A stretch of 64,000 bases of DNA from UBA2266 sp964406945 (GCA_964406945.1 CAYOTO010000007.1:1-64000), one strand, 5' to 3'; positions 17,601 to 26,197 are shown, numbered from the stretch's first letter. The notes: generated by a model from the sequence alone, not told the origin. Translations and numbers: made by a program.

Positions 17601-18133
17601 CGAGTCCGCTTGCGGATGCTAATTTGACGGATGTTTCTTATTGCGATATTCAGGGCGGGTGGCCGGGTGTGGGGAATATTGATGCGGATCCGTGTTTTGT
17701 TGGGGCGGGGCGGTGGGATGCCAATGGGACGCCGGATGATCCTAATGATGATTTTTATGTGGCGGGTGATTATCATTTGAAGTCGCGGATGGGGCGGTGG
17801 GATCCGAATGCGGCGGTGTGGACCGTTGATGGGGTGACGAGTCCGTGCATCGACGCCGGGGATCCGAATGCGGCCGCGGTTAACGAACCGTATCCGCACG
17901 GGCTGAGGGTGAATATGGGGGCTTACGGCAATACGCCGCAGGCTTCGCTCTCGCCTGACAATGTCGGGCTGCCGGGTGATTTCGATCACGATGCCCGGCA
18001 GAGCTTTGCGGATGTGGGGGTAATGGCTGAGGACTGGCTTGTTCAGGATGCGCCGCTGAGGGCGGATTTGAATCTCGACGGGAGGGTTGATTTTCGCGAT
18101 CTTGCGGTGTTGGTGGGGGTTGGTTGGGATTGA
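14666..18133 (+). CDS. Giant secreted right-handed beta-helix protein with dockerin-like C-terminus
   Basis: About 1155 residues. I prefer the GTG at 14666, seven bases after AAGGAG, over the ATG at 14648. The signal peptide is LVCLVFSVLVVGVCAGASA. Two similar modules follow, each starting VIYVDDDA (residues ~25 and ~529) and continuing W.TA...LQ.AL....YP.....R.AGG.Y.P. Each holds many short parallel beta-helix rungs of the form NCxFxxN or DCxFxxN, as in pectin-lyase-fold and polymorphic-membrane-type proteins. Between them is a beta-sandwich (DEGSSHSLQIRLALPP). The C-terminus, from about residue 1100, has GDFDHD...FADVGVMAEDWL and ADLNLDGRVDFRDLAVL, two calcium-loop motifs like a dockerin. 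Probably cell-surface or glycan-bound; no catalytic residues are evident. Confidence 0.85.
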   Translation: MHGRRLVCLVFSVLVVGVCAGASAKVIYVDDDAAPGGDGSSWQTAHKYLQDALVAAQMSLDYPREVRLAGGVYRPDQGANQTLGDREAFFKLLHDLVLKGGYAGVGAADANVRDIKKYETVLSGDLAGNDIQTDEQSWADNSIDILQAFHTGGTAVLEGLTLSGCRTRWWYDEARVLSGNSGIVVRDCVIRNNSTGGVLFDFYKGGMRIENCVFEQNRGDLIRFRGESSFIIKNCIFRDNDCSTAIYCGEATDIEIIACLVAGNHARWTYRDCSAFDIKQSDVRIVNCTIADNDVGVVFCSGTLEMHNCIMANGTDIEGDALDSLGADPTQVLTVSNSRIAGLPSGVVNPTVITDDPLFVNPLGADATPGTVDDNYRLLPDSPCLGAGDSSVLAEPNTLDLDSKPLIQAGIVDMGAYAGMSQNIVLSRRQLTIDEGSSHSLQIRLALPPGKSVEIEAVTKSNQSVAVEAADSLVFDDSNFSEPRTIIVSAMQDEDFLSSQNQVVFRGPGLRSVLLQVQEIDDDSAPSVIYVDDDAIGPHNGLGWSTAFADLQNALAAVRDYPGITEIRIAGGTYKPVEVSLDWEDTWVSFDIPGGLSLIGGYSGQAGPNPDVRDPNLYVTTLSGDRKGDDLKIIDFDEPLGDLNMSENSNKLVTVLDANAPVVFDGLYFASARVAGLTIENSPVEVANCVFHRHVTSNFDGASSALCVYNSNSQCSNCVFIDNYVSSLEHRPTGGAVFCEASDAVFSECIFEHNYGRNGGAVGVVGCRELTYNCETPSRPVFRSCIFLRNYAELMGGAVSASDQYNAFPEFIDCAFIENTAGGYGAVVANVGTIRDCIFQGNRARYGGALGLSVTRWPDAELIIDGCTFVDNSASNVSGAITVSASRSLIKNCRFIGNSAKKRGVIDCLGSYNRIENCLFAGNRDVEASAAIDLYSQDVRVDVVNCTFTDNVSLSSQRLISEDANNLTLRNCIVWDNGPSPLADANLTDVSYCDIQGGWPGVGNIDADPCFVGAGRWDANGTPDDPNDDFYVAGDYHLKSRMGRWDPNAAVWTVDGVTSPCIDAGDPNAAAVNEPYPHGLRVNMGAYGNTPQASLSPDNVGLPGDFDHDARQSFADVGVMAEDWLVQDAPLRADLNLDGRVDFRDLAVLVGVGWD

Positions 18134-18202
18134 CGGGGCCGGGCGGGGTGCGCGAAGTGTTTTGGGGGTTGGTAATCGCGATTGGGGCGGGAGTCTTTTT
18201 CG

Positions 18203-18281
18203 GAGGCCAGATGCTTCGCTGCGCTCAGCATGACAGGTTAGGGGGCTGAGCATGACAGGTTAGGGGGCTGAGCATGACAGG
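18203..18281. repeat. Dispersed core with a 22-bp tandem repeat
   Basis: The core at 18203-18236 runs into a 22-base unit, AGCATGACAGGTTAGGGGGC plus TG, at 18227-18248, repeated at 18249-18270 and partly at 18271-18281. The same AGCATGACA...GGGGGCT...AGCATGACAG arrangement occurs in MITE-like copies 1-3. The rest of the gap 18134-18487 is without a gene. Confidence 0.8.
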
Positions 18282-18434
18282 CGGCGGTGTTGTTTGGTGC
18301 CCGGGATAATGGAGTTGGTGAAGCGGTGAAGGTTCTTTGTCACACTGAAGCGGCAGCAAGATTCTTTGTCGTTACGGCTGGTTGTTGTGTGTGGGGCTGG
18401 GGCCGGTGAGAGCGGAGTTAGGGGGATAAATTTG

Positions 18435-18464
18435 TTGATTTTGGGCGGGTGTTAGTGTTATAGT
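18435..18464 (+). promoter_or_regulatory. Sigma-70-type promoter for the pseudopilin gene
   Basis: TTGATT at 18435-18440, an 18-base spacer, and TATAGT at 18459-18464, 23 bases before the ATG at 18488. Confidence 0.4.
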
Positions 18465-18487
18465 GGCGCAGACTCAAGGAGGCTGCT

Positions 18488-19351
18488 ATGCTGCTTACGC
18501 TGGTAAAATCGCAAATGCGAGGGGCGCTGTTCGGGAGGCGGGACGCTCGAAACGGCCGGGGGTTTACACTCATCGAGCTGCTGGTGGTCATTGCGATTAT
18601 CGCACTGCTGATGGCGATTCTGATACCGGTGCTCGGGCGGGCGAGGGACCAGGCGCGGACGGTCGTATGCCGCAGCCATCTCAAGCAGTGGTCGCTGTGT
18701 TTTTCCATGTACACTTCGGAGTACGACGGCAAGTTCATGCCGGGGATTGACGAGGACTGGGATACGGGCAGGTTCTCGTGGATTTACACGCTTATTCCGT
18801 ACTACAACGAGCCGGAAATCCGTCTGTGTCTGGTGGCGAAGAAGACTACGGACGAAGGCGGCAGGCTGCCGCACACGGCCTGGGATGTGAGCAAGACGAA
18901 TCCGGCGGATTTTTCGCTGCTTGCCGATCCGATTTACAAGATCGGCAGTTACGGCATAAACTGGTGGGTCAACGACAGTGCGCTGTCCGTAGGGAACCGC
19001 GACCCCAGGAACAAGTGGCGACGGACCGGGCAGAAGATGGCGAACAACATACCGGTTCTGATGGACTGCGGTTTCATGCTGGCCCGGCCGGACTCTGTCG
19101 ATCCACCGCCGGATAACGACGGGGAGTTTTTGTGGGCGTTCGGCGGGGGGATGAGGCGGGCGTGTACGAACCGTCACAACGGCGGAATCAATATGCTGTT
19201 CATGGACTGGTCGACGCGGAAGGTGGGGCTGAAGGAGTTGTGGACGCTGAAGTGGCATCGGGCGTTCGATACGGCGAATGTCTGGACTTCGGCCGGAGGG
19301 GTGGTCGCGACGGACTGGCCACAGTGGATGCGCGGGTTCAAAGACTACTGA
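18488..19351 (+). CDS. Type IV pilin-like pseudopilin, planctomycete type
   Basis: 287 residues, ATG seven bases after AAGGAGG. The prepilin signal is GRGFTLIELLVVIAIIALL at about residue 24: cleavage after Gly and methylated Phe are expected, with Glu at +5. The rest is a C-terminal globular domain ending NRHNGGINMLFMDWSTRKV, the pattern of the large planctomycete family usually annotated 'prepilin-type N-terminal cleavage/methylation domain, H-X9-DG'. No secretion ATPase or peptidase gene is nearby, as is usual for these orphan copies. Probably part of a surface pseudopilus; the exact role is unknown. The propeller gene follows on the same strand after 108 bases. Confidence 0.88.
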   Translation: MLLTLVKSQMRGALFGRRDARNGRGFTLIELLVVIAIIALLMAILIPVLGRARDQARTVVCRSHLKQWSLCFSMYTSEYDGKFMPGIDEDWDTGRFSWIYTLIPYYNEPEIRLCLVAKKTTDEGGRLPHTAWDVSKTNPADFSLLADPIYKIGSYGINWWVNDSALSVGNRDPRNKWRRTGQKMANNIPVLMDCGFMLARPDSVDPPPDNDGEFLWAFGGGMRRACTNRHNGGINMLFMDWSTRKVGLKELWTLKWHRAFDTANVWTSAGGVVATDWPQWMRGFKDY

Positions 19352-19459
19352 TCCGGGGCAACGGAACAGTGCCGGGCGGGGGGTTGTTTTTTACGCCTGT
19401 TGTCGGTAGGCTGTGGGTATGTTTGCACTAACTCGAGCCTGTCGATCAGGAGAATGCGC

Positions 19460-20713
19460 ATGAACAGAGCGTTTGTTATTCGAATTTCCGTGGTTGCGGT
19501 ATTGTTGTTGGGGGCGGGGGTATCGTTGGGTAACTGGCCCCGGTTCAGGGGACCGAACGGAACGGGTGTCAGCGATGCGCGGCAAATTCCGGCGAAATGG
19601 ACCAGCAACGATTACGACTGGCGAATCAGCCTTGGCGGGGCCGGGCCGTCTTCGCCGGTGATCTGGGGGGATAAGCTGTTTGTAACAGCGGCGGATGCTT
19701 CGGTGCCGAAGGGGATGCTGCTGGCGGTGGATACGGGTACGGGCAGGGTTCTGTGGAAGCGCGCGTATAAGCTGGTGAAATCGCGTATGAACAGCCTCAA
19801 CAGTTATGCGGCGTGTACTCCGGCTCTGGCGGAGGACCGTGTGTACTGTCTGTGGTCGACGGCGAATAAGACCCTTGCGGTGGCGCTGGATCACGACGGC
19901 TCGGAGATCTGGCGGCGACAGTTCGGCCCGACCAAGTCGAGTCACGGTCCGGGAGTTTCGCCGATGGTGGCGGGGGAACTGGTGGTGTTCACGCGCGAAC
20001 AGGCTTCGGACAATAAGAGTCTGTGGGTGGCGCTGGATTGCGGCAGCGGCCAGACGAGGTGGACGGTCGAGACCGATCACGGCCAGATTTCTTATTCGAC
20101 GCCGTGCATTTACGAGGGGCCCGGCGGACCAGAGCAACTGATTTTTACGAGCACGACCGAGGGCATTGCGGGGGTCGATCCCAGGGCCGGTGAAATGCTG
20201 TGGCAGGCCAAGGACGCCTTCATTGCTCGGGTGGTGAGTTCACCGTGCATAGCGGGCGATCTGATCGTGGGCTCGTGCGGTCAGGGCGGAGGGGGAAAGC
20301 AGATGACGGCGGTGAGGCCTCCGGAGAATGCCGACGGCGAGGCTGAAATCGCGTGGAAGAGCACGGATCGCGCGACCGTTCAGTATGTCCCTACGTCGCT
20401 GCACAAGGACGGTTTTATCTATTCCTGCCACGACAACGGGACGGTCGTGTGCAGAAAAGCCGATTCGGGGCAGGTCGTCTGGTCTGAGAAGCCGGCGGGC
20501 AGGTTTTACGCTTCGCCGGTGTGGGCGGACGGCAGGCTCTTCTGCGTGACCAGAGACGGCAAATGCGTTGTTCTCGAAGCGGGGCCGGAGTATAATCTGC
20601 TGGCGGTGAACGATCTGGAAGAAGCAAGCGACGCGACACCGGCTTTCGCGCAAGACAGGATGTATATTAGAACGGAAAGCCATCTGATGCGCCTGGGTCC
20701 GGAGGCAAAATAG
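19460..20713 (+). CDS. Secreted PQQ-like beta-propeller protein
   Basis: 417 residues from the ATG at 19460; AGGAG lies 7 bases upstream, and a nearer in-frame ATG at 19454 leaves only one base of spacing. The signal peptide is FVIRISVVAVLLLGAGVSLG. The mature protein starts NWPRFRGPNGTGVSD, a very common start in planctomycete outer-membrane PQQ-repeat (BamB-like) proteins. Blade motifs recur: AVDTGTGRVLWKR, ALDHDGSEIWRR, ALDCGSGQTRWTVE, GVDPRAGEMLWQA and CRKADSGQVVWSEK, giving about seven or eight blades. No catalytic residues of quinoprotein dehydrogenases are evident, so it is more likely a scaffold than an enzyme. Confidence 0.88.
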   Translation: MNRAFVIRISVVAVLLLGAGVSLGNWPRFRGPNGTGVSDARQIPAKWTSNDYDWRISLGGAGPSSPVIWGDKLFVTAADASVPKGMLLAVDTGTGRVLWKRAYKLVKSRMNSLNSYAACTPALAEDRVYCLWSTANKTLAVALDHDGSEIWRRQFGPTKSSHGPGVSPMVAGELVVFTREQASDNKSLWVALDCGSGQTRWTVETDHGQISYSTPCIYEGPGGPEQLIFTSTTEGIAGVDPRAGEMLWQAKDAFIARVVSSPCIAGDLIVGSCGQGGGGKQMTAVRPPENADGEAEIAWKSTDRATVQYVPTSLHKDGFIYSCHDNGTVVCRKADSGQVVWSEKPAGRFYASPVWADGRLFCVTRDGKCVVLEAGPEYNLLAVNDLEEASDATPAFAQDRMYIRTESHLMRLGPEAK

Positions 20714-20766
20714 GCGTATACAAGACCTGCATATACAGCGCATACTCAAGCGGCCGTTGGCTGCTT

Positions 20767-20835
20767 ATTTGAGGACGATTGAGCCGTTGTGGGTTTGGAG
20801 GTGGACTTTTCCTTTTGCGTCGCCGATTTTGCCTT
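20767..20835 (-). pseudogene. C-terminal scrap of a DUF4097-like (adhesin-type) protein
   Basis: On the minus strand, immediately next to MITE-like copy 3, the frame reads GKIGDAKGKVHLQTHNGSIV, then LK and a stop. That is the kind of ending seen in DUF4097 putative adhesin beta-helix proteins. Everything upstream of it is repeat sequence, so the rest of the gene is missing. It is short, so the family call is tentative. Confidence 0.4.
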
Positions 20836-20961
20836 TCGACCGGATTTCGGCCGGAAATCTCCTTCGCTGCCCAGATGCTTCGCTGCGCTCAGCATGACAT
20901 GGCGAGGGGGCTTAGCATGACAGATGTTTATATACATTTTCGCCACATTATTTTCGTACAC
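20836..20961. repeat. MITE-like element, copy 3 (left end missing)
   Basis: From TCGACCGGATTTCGGCCGG onward it is nearly identical to copy 2, including the core, the second AGCATGACAG and the right end (GTGTACGAAAATAATGTGGC on the other strand). The left inverted-repeat end is absent, and a gene scrap abuts at that point. The remainder of the gap up to 21141 has no recognised gene. Confidence 0.75.
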
Positions 20962-21141
20962 CCGGCCTCGATTATCCGGACTTTTGAGTCAGGGTTTTGC
21001 GGGCGGTCGGCCCTGCAAAACAACTCGAAAACCTATATGGCCGGCGCAGCCTTTGGGGGATGCAGCCCCCCTTTCGGCCGACCGGCAATCCCACATGCTG
21101 TTGTCAGGCAAACGGGCGGCTTCATTTTGCGATCCTCCTTA

Positions 21142-22251
21142 TCATGTGAGGAATTCGGCTATGATGTCCTTGTACAGGTCCAGAGCTTTTTGCAGGTCGG
21201 CGGTTTCGATGCACTCGTTGGGTTTGTGGCATCGGTGGGATTTTCCGGGGCCGAATACGAGGACGGGGCCGCCGAGTTTGCTAAAATGCGGGCCGTCGGT
21301 GGTGAAGCCCACGGCTTTTGTTGCGGGCTGTCGGACGGCTTTGCACAGGCGGGTGACGAAATCGTTGTCGGGGTCGGTCTGGAGCGAACCTACGCTGCGC
21401 AGGACTTCTACGGAGGCGCTGAATTGCGGATCTTCTTCTTTGACTTTCCGGCAGAGGTCGACGATGTCTTTTTCGATGGCGTCGTGGTCCTGGCCGGGGA
21501 CGGTTCTGATGTCGATGCCGAGGGTGCATTTGTCCGGGACTACGTTCATTGCCTCGCCGGCGTGGATGCGGTTGATGCTGACGGAGCAGTCGCCGAGCAG
21601 GGGGCTGGGTTCGAAGGGAATGCGGTATTTTTCGAGGGCGTCGAGCACTTTCTTCATGGCCGAGAGGGCGTTGACGCCCAGATGGGGGGTTGAGCTGTGA
21701 GCGGCCTTGCCCAGTGTGGTTATTTCGAGCCAGAACATGCCGCGATGAGCGGCGACTATGTCGAAATCGGTGGGTTCGGGGATTACGACGCCGGCGGGAG
21801 CCGGGCCGGGGTACTGCTGGACGAAGCGTTCAGCGCCTGAGCTGTCGGTTTCTTCGCCGGCGGTTGCGGTGAAGATTATGTCGCCTTTGAGCGGGGTTTG
21901 GGAAGCGTGGATGTCGGCCAGGGCGCGGGCGGCGGCGACCGTGCCGCCTTTCATATCGGTCGAGCCGCGGCCGTAGATTGTCTTGCCGATTTCCAGTCCG
22001 GAGAAAGGCGGGTGTTCCCACTTTTCTTCGCCGGGTCCGACAACATCCAGGTGGCATGCGAAGATCAGCGGCGGTTTTTCACCGGTCGATTTCAGCCATG
22101 CGGTGACGTTGGCCCGGTTGCCGGACCAGCAGTCGACTTCGGCTTCTATGGCGTTGGCTTCGAAGTAGTCGGCGATTACGTTGGCGGCTTCGAACTCGCC
22201 CTTGTCGGGGGTCGAGTCGGCGCGGATCAGTTTTTGCAGAAATTCTTTCAT
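21142..22251 (-). CDS. M20 family metallopeptidase (ArgE/DapE type)
   Basis: 369 residues from the ATG at 22251 (MKEFLQKLIRADSTP); a longer open frame upstream is repeat sequence and is rejected. The zinc-site segments are in order: FACHLDVVGPG, YGRGSTDMKGGTVAA, ATAGEETDSSGAERFV, VVIPEPTDFDIVAAHRGMFW and the distal histidine region HRCHKPNECI. The dimerisation domain is in the middle (GKAAHSSTPHLGVNAL). Length and motifs fit acetylornithine deacetylase/succinyl-diaminopimelate desuccinylase relatives. The exact substrate is not decidable, and no arginine or lysine pathway gene is adjacent. Confidence 0.88.
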   Translation of the reverse strand: MKEFLQKLIRADSTPDKGEFEAANVIADYFEANAIEAEVDCWSGNRANVTAWLKSTGEKPPLIFACHLDVVGPGEEKWEHPPFSGLEIGKTIYGRGSTDMKGGTVAAARALADIHASQTPLKGDIIFTATAGEETDSSGAERFVQQYPGPAPAGVVIPEPTDFDIVAAHRGMFWLEITTLGKAAHSSTPHLGVNALSAMKKVLDALEKYRIPFEPSPLLGDCSVSINRIHAGEAMNVVPDKCTLGIDIRTVPGQDHDAIEKDIVDLCRKVKEEDPQFSASVEVLRSVGSLQTDPDNDFVTRLCKAVRQPATKAVGFTTDGPHFSKLGGPVLVFGPGKSHRCHKPNECIETADLQKALDLYKDIIAEFLT

Positions 22252-22400
22252 GCTGAGAATTGTACTGTCGGCGGGGGCTGTTCCCAAGGGTAATCTTTGT
22301 GCGATTGGCGGTGGATTTGCAGTTTTGAGGGCGTGTAGATGCGGGGGGTGCCGGGTGTTTTGCGGCTTCTGAATGGAGTTGGGCGGGGAGTCTCCTTCGG

Positions 22401-22657
22401 AGGCCAGATGCTTCGCTTCGCTCAGCATGACAGTTCGAGGGGTCCTTCGCTTTCGCTTGTCATTTTGAACGAAGCTGCAATACTCTTGTCATCCTGAACG
22501 AGCGTCAATACTCCTGTCATCCTGAACGAGCGCAGCGACGTGAAGAGCCTGCCCTGAGCTTGTCGAAGGGATCTGGGTCTCGCAAAAGACGTTATGCTCG
22601 CAATGCGGCTTGGTTTTTCCTCGGCAACCAGATGCTTCGTTTCAATCAGCGTGACAA
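22401..22657. repeat. Cluster of dispersed intergenic repeats
   Basis: A core copy at 22402-22433 is followed by TGTCATTTTGAACGAAGC and two copies of a 28-base unit containing TGTCATCCTGAACGAGCG (22479-22506 and 22507-22534), then CTGAGCTTGTCGAAGGGATC and a degraded core at 22628-22655. The 3' neighbour is the GH106 gene. The gap 22252-22734 holds no gene that I can support. Confidence 0.75.
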
Positions 22658-22734
22658 AGCCCGAGTATACCAGGAAAGCGGCATGGGTGCGGTTGCAGTC
22701 CGGCCCGTGGCCTTTGAAAACGGCGAGCGCGAGT

Positions 22735-25700
22735 CTATTGATTTAGGTTGACGGTCTTTCGGATTGCCGAAATCAGTTTGACCGGGCCGAGCAGGCCGGA
22801 TTCGTGCAGTTCGATATCTTTCCAGAGCTTGCGCCGGGTGCCGGAACCGGTGATGTTCGTTCGGCAGTAACGCTGGTTTTCGGGCGATCTGGCGTCGCCA
22901 ACGAGGCGGTTGGACCATGTATTGGCGACGGCTATCTGAAGATCATTTTTGCCGGGTTTGGCGACATCGGTGATTTCGATGCGGTACGGCGGGTTCCATA
23001 CGACACCGAGAGATTTGCCGTTTAACGTGACTTTGCCGACGGCCCAGAGTCTGCCGAGGTCGAGGTAGAGTCTTCTGGCTTTGCCGAGGCGGTCGCGGGG
23101 AATGTCGAATTGGATCCGGTATTCGGCGATTCCGGAGAAATAGCGGATCGCTTCGATTCGATGTTCGGTCCAGGATGTTAAATTCGACATTTTTACGGAA
23201 TGGGGGGTTCCCATTTCGGCGTCGAAGCGGACGGTCCAATCGCCTGCGATTTCGAGAGGCGCAGGGATTTCGTCGGTGGTGATTCGGGCGATTCGGTTGT
23301 CGGAGGTCCGGATCCGGTGGCTGGCGTTGGCGAATACAGTTATTTCAGCTCGGGCGCCGCCGATTTCATCAACAGCCAGGTCGGGGTCGGCGGAGGTTGC
23401 GTGCAGCCGGCGGCTCGGGCCGCGGAAGACCACGAATACGGAACCGAACGGCGGCAATTCGAGTGGTATGCGGGTGTCGGTCTTTGTCTGTTCGTACAGG
23501 TGCAGTTGGCGGGTTTGGCCGGTCTGCGGCAGCCACAAGCGGGGGGCTTTGTGCGTGACTCGGAAACTTGCGTTTATGGTGCGCTGCTTTTCGGTTTTGT
23601 TGCGGATGAAATAGATTTCGGCGTCGGCGGTGCGCCTGTGAATAAAGTCGATGTCGGGGTCGGTTCGGCAGCCCTCGTAGGAGAAGTCGGGGCCTTTGCC
23701 GCGTTCGAGGAGGATTTGCCGCAGGGTTCTGCCCCATATAATTTTGCCGCGGCCGTATTTGTTTTCCCTTATGTTTTTGCCGTCGCATTTGTCCCAGAGG
23801 GTAGCTGCGAGGCTTCTGACCTGCCGGTTGCGTTTTTCGTAGTCTTTGAGGCCGTTGGAACGCATGGGCCTTGGGCCGACGACGGTTGCGCCGGCTTTTA
23901 CGAGTTCGGCGATTTTCCTCAGCACCTCGAGATCGATGTCGCGTCTGTCCGGCAGGACGAGCATTTCGTACTGCATGCCGTCGGGAAGAGTTATGCGGCC
24001 GTTCTTGACGCTCATGCGGTTGAGAATGACCTCGGGGTTTGTCACGTCGTAGTCATAGCCGTAACCCAGCGAGGGGTCGATGTGTTTGGGGGGCACGAAA
24101 TTGTATCCCTGGTCGCCGTAGTAGTAGCAGACGTCGGCCACGAAGAGGCCCTGCTGGAGCATGTAGGAACATCGCGAAAGGTAGTCCAGGAAGGCCTTTG
24201 CCATTGGCCACCAGATACGGTTGGGCGTCAGGTGGGTGCCGGCTCCGTAGACCCAGCCGGGTTTGCCGGCTTCGGGCGGCTGGTGCGAAGCGGTGTGCCA
24301 GACTACGTGGTTCATACCCTCGCAGAAGGCCCGGTCGGCGGAGGGCTTGAGATCGAAGGGGCCGGCCTGCCAGTGACGAAAGCCGGTGAATGATTCCATG
24401 TGCACGCGGCGGCGGCCGTAGATGTGGGCGGCACATGCGGTCTCCTTTACGACCCACAACTGGGCCGAGTCGGGTCGCCAGGGCCACCATTCGCCGCGCA
24501 TTTCGTCGATTGCGCCAAGGGCCTCGAGTGCGTCGACGGGGACCTGGTGCACGGGCGGTCCGGGTCCGCCGGATTCTGCCTCTATTCCCAGGCCGACGCG
24601 ATTTGCGGTTTCGCTGGCGGTGCGGTAGTAGGCGTCGACCAGCAGGTCGCCCATGGTTTTGTCGAAGTCGTATTTGAACCGGTCGGTCTGCTCGCGGGAG
24701 CCTATGACATAGCCCATGAGCGTCGGCAGGTAGGGTGTGGGATCGTAGCCGCGGTAGCGGGCGAACTGTTCGATCAGGTCTTCGGTCCAGAGCGATCCGC
24801 GGACCTCGTAGCTGGGCAGGTACAATTGTTCGAGGCTGGTTTTGCTTATATCGCCGATGTGCTGTTGGAGGCGATCGGTCAGGTAAGCGATGTACTGTTC
24901 GGTGGCTTGTGCGCTGAAGTGATCCGTGGCCAGTCCGTTCGAAGCGGGGCTGGGGACTTTGAGTTTTTCGCCGGTGTTGGCGCAGATGAAGCGGAGGACG
25001 GTCCATTCGCCTTTCGGGACTTTCCAGCGGAGCCGGCCGCCGGAGTCCAGTTTGTCGGTGAGTTCGATGACGGCGTGGGGGTCTTTTACTATCGAGGGCA
25101 GTTGTTCAGCGGACGCCCAACTGCCGGAGGGTCCGGATTCTTCGCCGTCGTGTATGTTGTGGGCGGTCCATTTGCCGTCGCCGCCGGCTTCGGAGCTGAA
25201 CCCCAGGAGTCTGGCGGCCTGTCTGGTTCGGTCGGCGACGTGCGAGGCCGCGACGTTCACTTGGGCTTCGGTGTACAGTTCGAATTCGCCAAGCTGGACC
25301 TGCTCGAAGTCTTCGTTGTGGCCGCTGTAGATGCGGAGCCGTGCGTACGCGGCGGTGACCGGCTCTAAGTCAAATTGCTGGGGACCGGTTTTGGGCTCGA
25401 GGGTAGCACGTATGACCTGTTTGAAACTGCTCTGGGCGGTGTCGGTTTGGCTCACGGATACGGAAAAGTCTTTTGCGAAGAGGTGTTTGGGGCCGTATTT
25501 CCCGGCATCGCCGCTTTCGGTATTGTATAGAACGACGCGATCGATTCGCTCATGGTTGAGAGGCGGCAGCTCGAATATGAATTCGTGCACCGACTGCTTT
25601 TGGCCCTGCGGTACGGCCAGTGTGGCGATTTCGCTGTAGTGGACGGGGAGTCCTTGGTCATTTTTGGGTGTCTTTGCGGATACTTTGGGAAACGGCAGCA

Positions 25701-26166
25701 CCAGGTCAAGCTCGGCCGGGCCGGTGACTTCGAGCGAGCTGTGGTAGAGGGCTTTGCTGGCCTGCTCGGGCCTGACCCAGGATGCGCCCATATCCCAACT
25801 GCTGGAGACGGCAAGCTGGACGTCCATGCCGAGGTCGCCGGCTTTGCGGAGAATGTGGGCGAAGTTATCGATCCACTGGTCGCTCATGAACACGGGTCCG
25901 TCCGGCGGAATTGTGCCTTCGGGTCCTTTGGCGCCCATGTCGAAGACGCACAGTCCGCTCACGCCGGCCGCGGCGTACTGCTCAAGCTCGCGGTCGAGGT
26001 GGTCGCGGTTAACATATCCGTTGAGCAGCAGATAGTAGATCGAGGGTCGGGCCTGTTTCGGCGGCTGCAGGAAGCCGGATTTTAATTCATCGGCAACGGC
26101 TGTCCGCAGCCCGCAGGCGATAGACAGCCAGGCTGCAAGGACAAAAATCAGATTGCGGTTTTTCAT
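22735..26166 (-). CDS. Secreted GH106-family alpha-L-rhamnosidase
   Basis: 1143 residues with signal peptide NLIFVLAAWLSIACGLRTAVA. The body follows the GH106 pattern: PSIYYLLLNGYVNRDHLDRE near residue 40, GLCVFDMGAKGP, then GMDVQLAVSSSWDMGASWV. An inserted beta-rich domain sits at roughly residues 150-400, followed by the core segments LGIEAESGGPGPP, HMESFTGFRHWQAGPF and CEGMNHVVWHTASHQ. Near the C-terminus a GH2-like galactose-binding fold is visible (GIAEYRIQFDIP, YLDLGRLWAVGKVTLNGKSL, VVWNPPYRIEIT). It should release terminal alpha-linked rhamnose from complex glycans such as rhamnogalacturonan II. The GH127 gene lies 31 bases upstream on the same strand, so the two are an operon. Confidence 0.85.
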   Translation of the reverse strand: MKNRNLIFVLAAWLSIACGLRTAVADELKSGFLQPPKQARPSIYYLLLNGYVNRDHLDRELEQYAAAGVSGLCVFDMGAKGPEGTIPPDGPVFMSDQWIDNFAHILRKAGDLGMDVQLAVSSSWDMGASWVRPEQASKALYHSSLEVTGPAELDLVLPFPKVSAKTPKNDQGLPVHYSEIATLAVPQGQKQSVHEFIFELPPLNHERIDRVVLYNTESGDAGKYGPKHLFAKDFSVSVSQTDTAQSSFKQVIRATLEPKTGPQQFDLEPVTAAYARLRIYSGHNEDFEQVQLGEFELYTEAQVNVAASHVADRTRQAARLLGFSSEAGGDGKWTAHNIHDGEESGPSGSWASAEQLPSIVKDPHAVIELTDKLDSGGRLRWKVPKGEWTVLRFICANTGEKLKVPSPASNGLATDHFSAQATEQYIAYLTDRLQQHIGDISKTSLEQLYLPSYEVRGSLWTEDLIEQFARYRGYDPTPYLPTLMGYVIGSREQTDRFKYDFDKTMGDLLVDAYYRTASETANRVGLGIEAESGGPGPPVHQVPVDALEALGAIDEMRGEWWPWRPDSAQLWVVKETACAAHIYGRRRVHMESFTGFRHWQAGPFDLKPSADRAFCEGMNHVVWHTASHQPPEAGKPGWVYGAGTHLTPNRIWWPMAKAFLDYLSRCSYMLQQGLFVADVCYYYGDQGYNFVPPKHIDPSLGYGYDYDVTNPEVILNRMSVKNGRITLPDGMQYEMLVLPDRRDIDLEVLRKIAELVKAGATVVGPRPMRSNGLKDYEKRNRQVRSLAATLWDKCDGKNIRENKYGRGKIIWGRTLRQILLERGKGPDFSYEGCRTDPDIDFIHRRTADAEIYFIRNKTEKQRTINASFRVTHKAPRLWLPQTGQTRQLHLYEQTKTDTRIPLELPPFGSVFVVFRGPSRRLHATSADPDLAVDEIGGARAEITVFANASHRIRTSDNRIARITTDEIPAPLEIAGDWTVRFDAEMGTPHSVKMSNLTSWTEHRIEAIRYFSGIAEYRIQFDIPRDRLGKARRLYLDLGRLWAVGKVTLNGKSLGVVWNPPYRIEITDVAKPGKNDLQIAVANTWSNRLVGDARSPENQRYCRTNITGSGTRRKLWKDIELHESGLLGPVKLISAIRKTVNLNQ

Positions 26167-26197
26167 GGAATGGCACCGTTTTGGAAAGTGTTTTTTG

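Noticed and set aside
18227..18281. Short tandem repeats considered as a CRISPR array
   Set aside because: The units are directly adjacent with no spacers and there are no cas genes.
22252..22428. N-terminal extension of the M20 peptidase beginning LSEAKHLASEG
   Set aside because: The extra residues are a translation of the dispersed repeat; the true start at 22251 fits the family.
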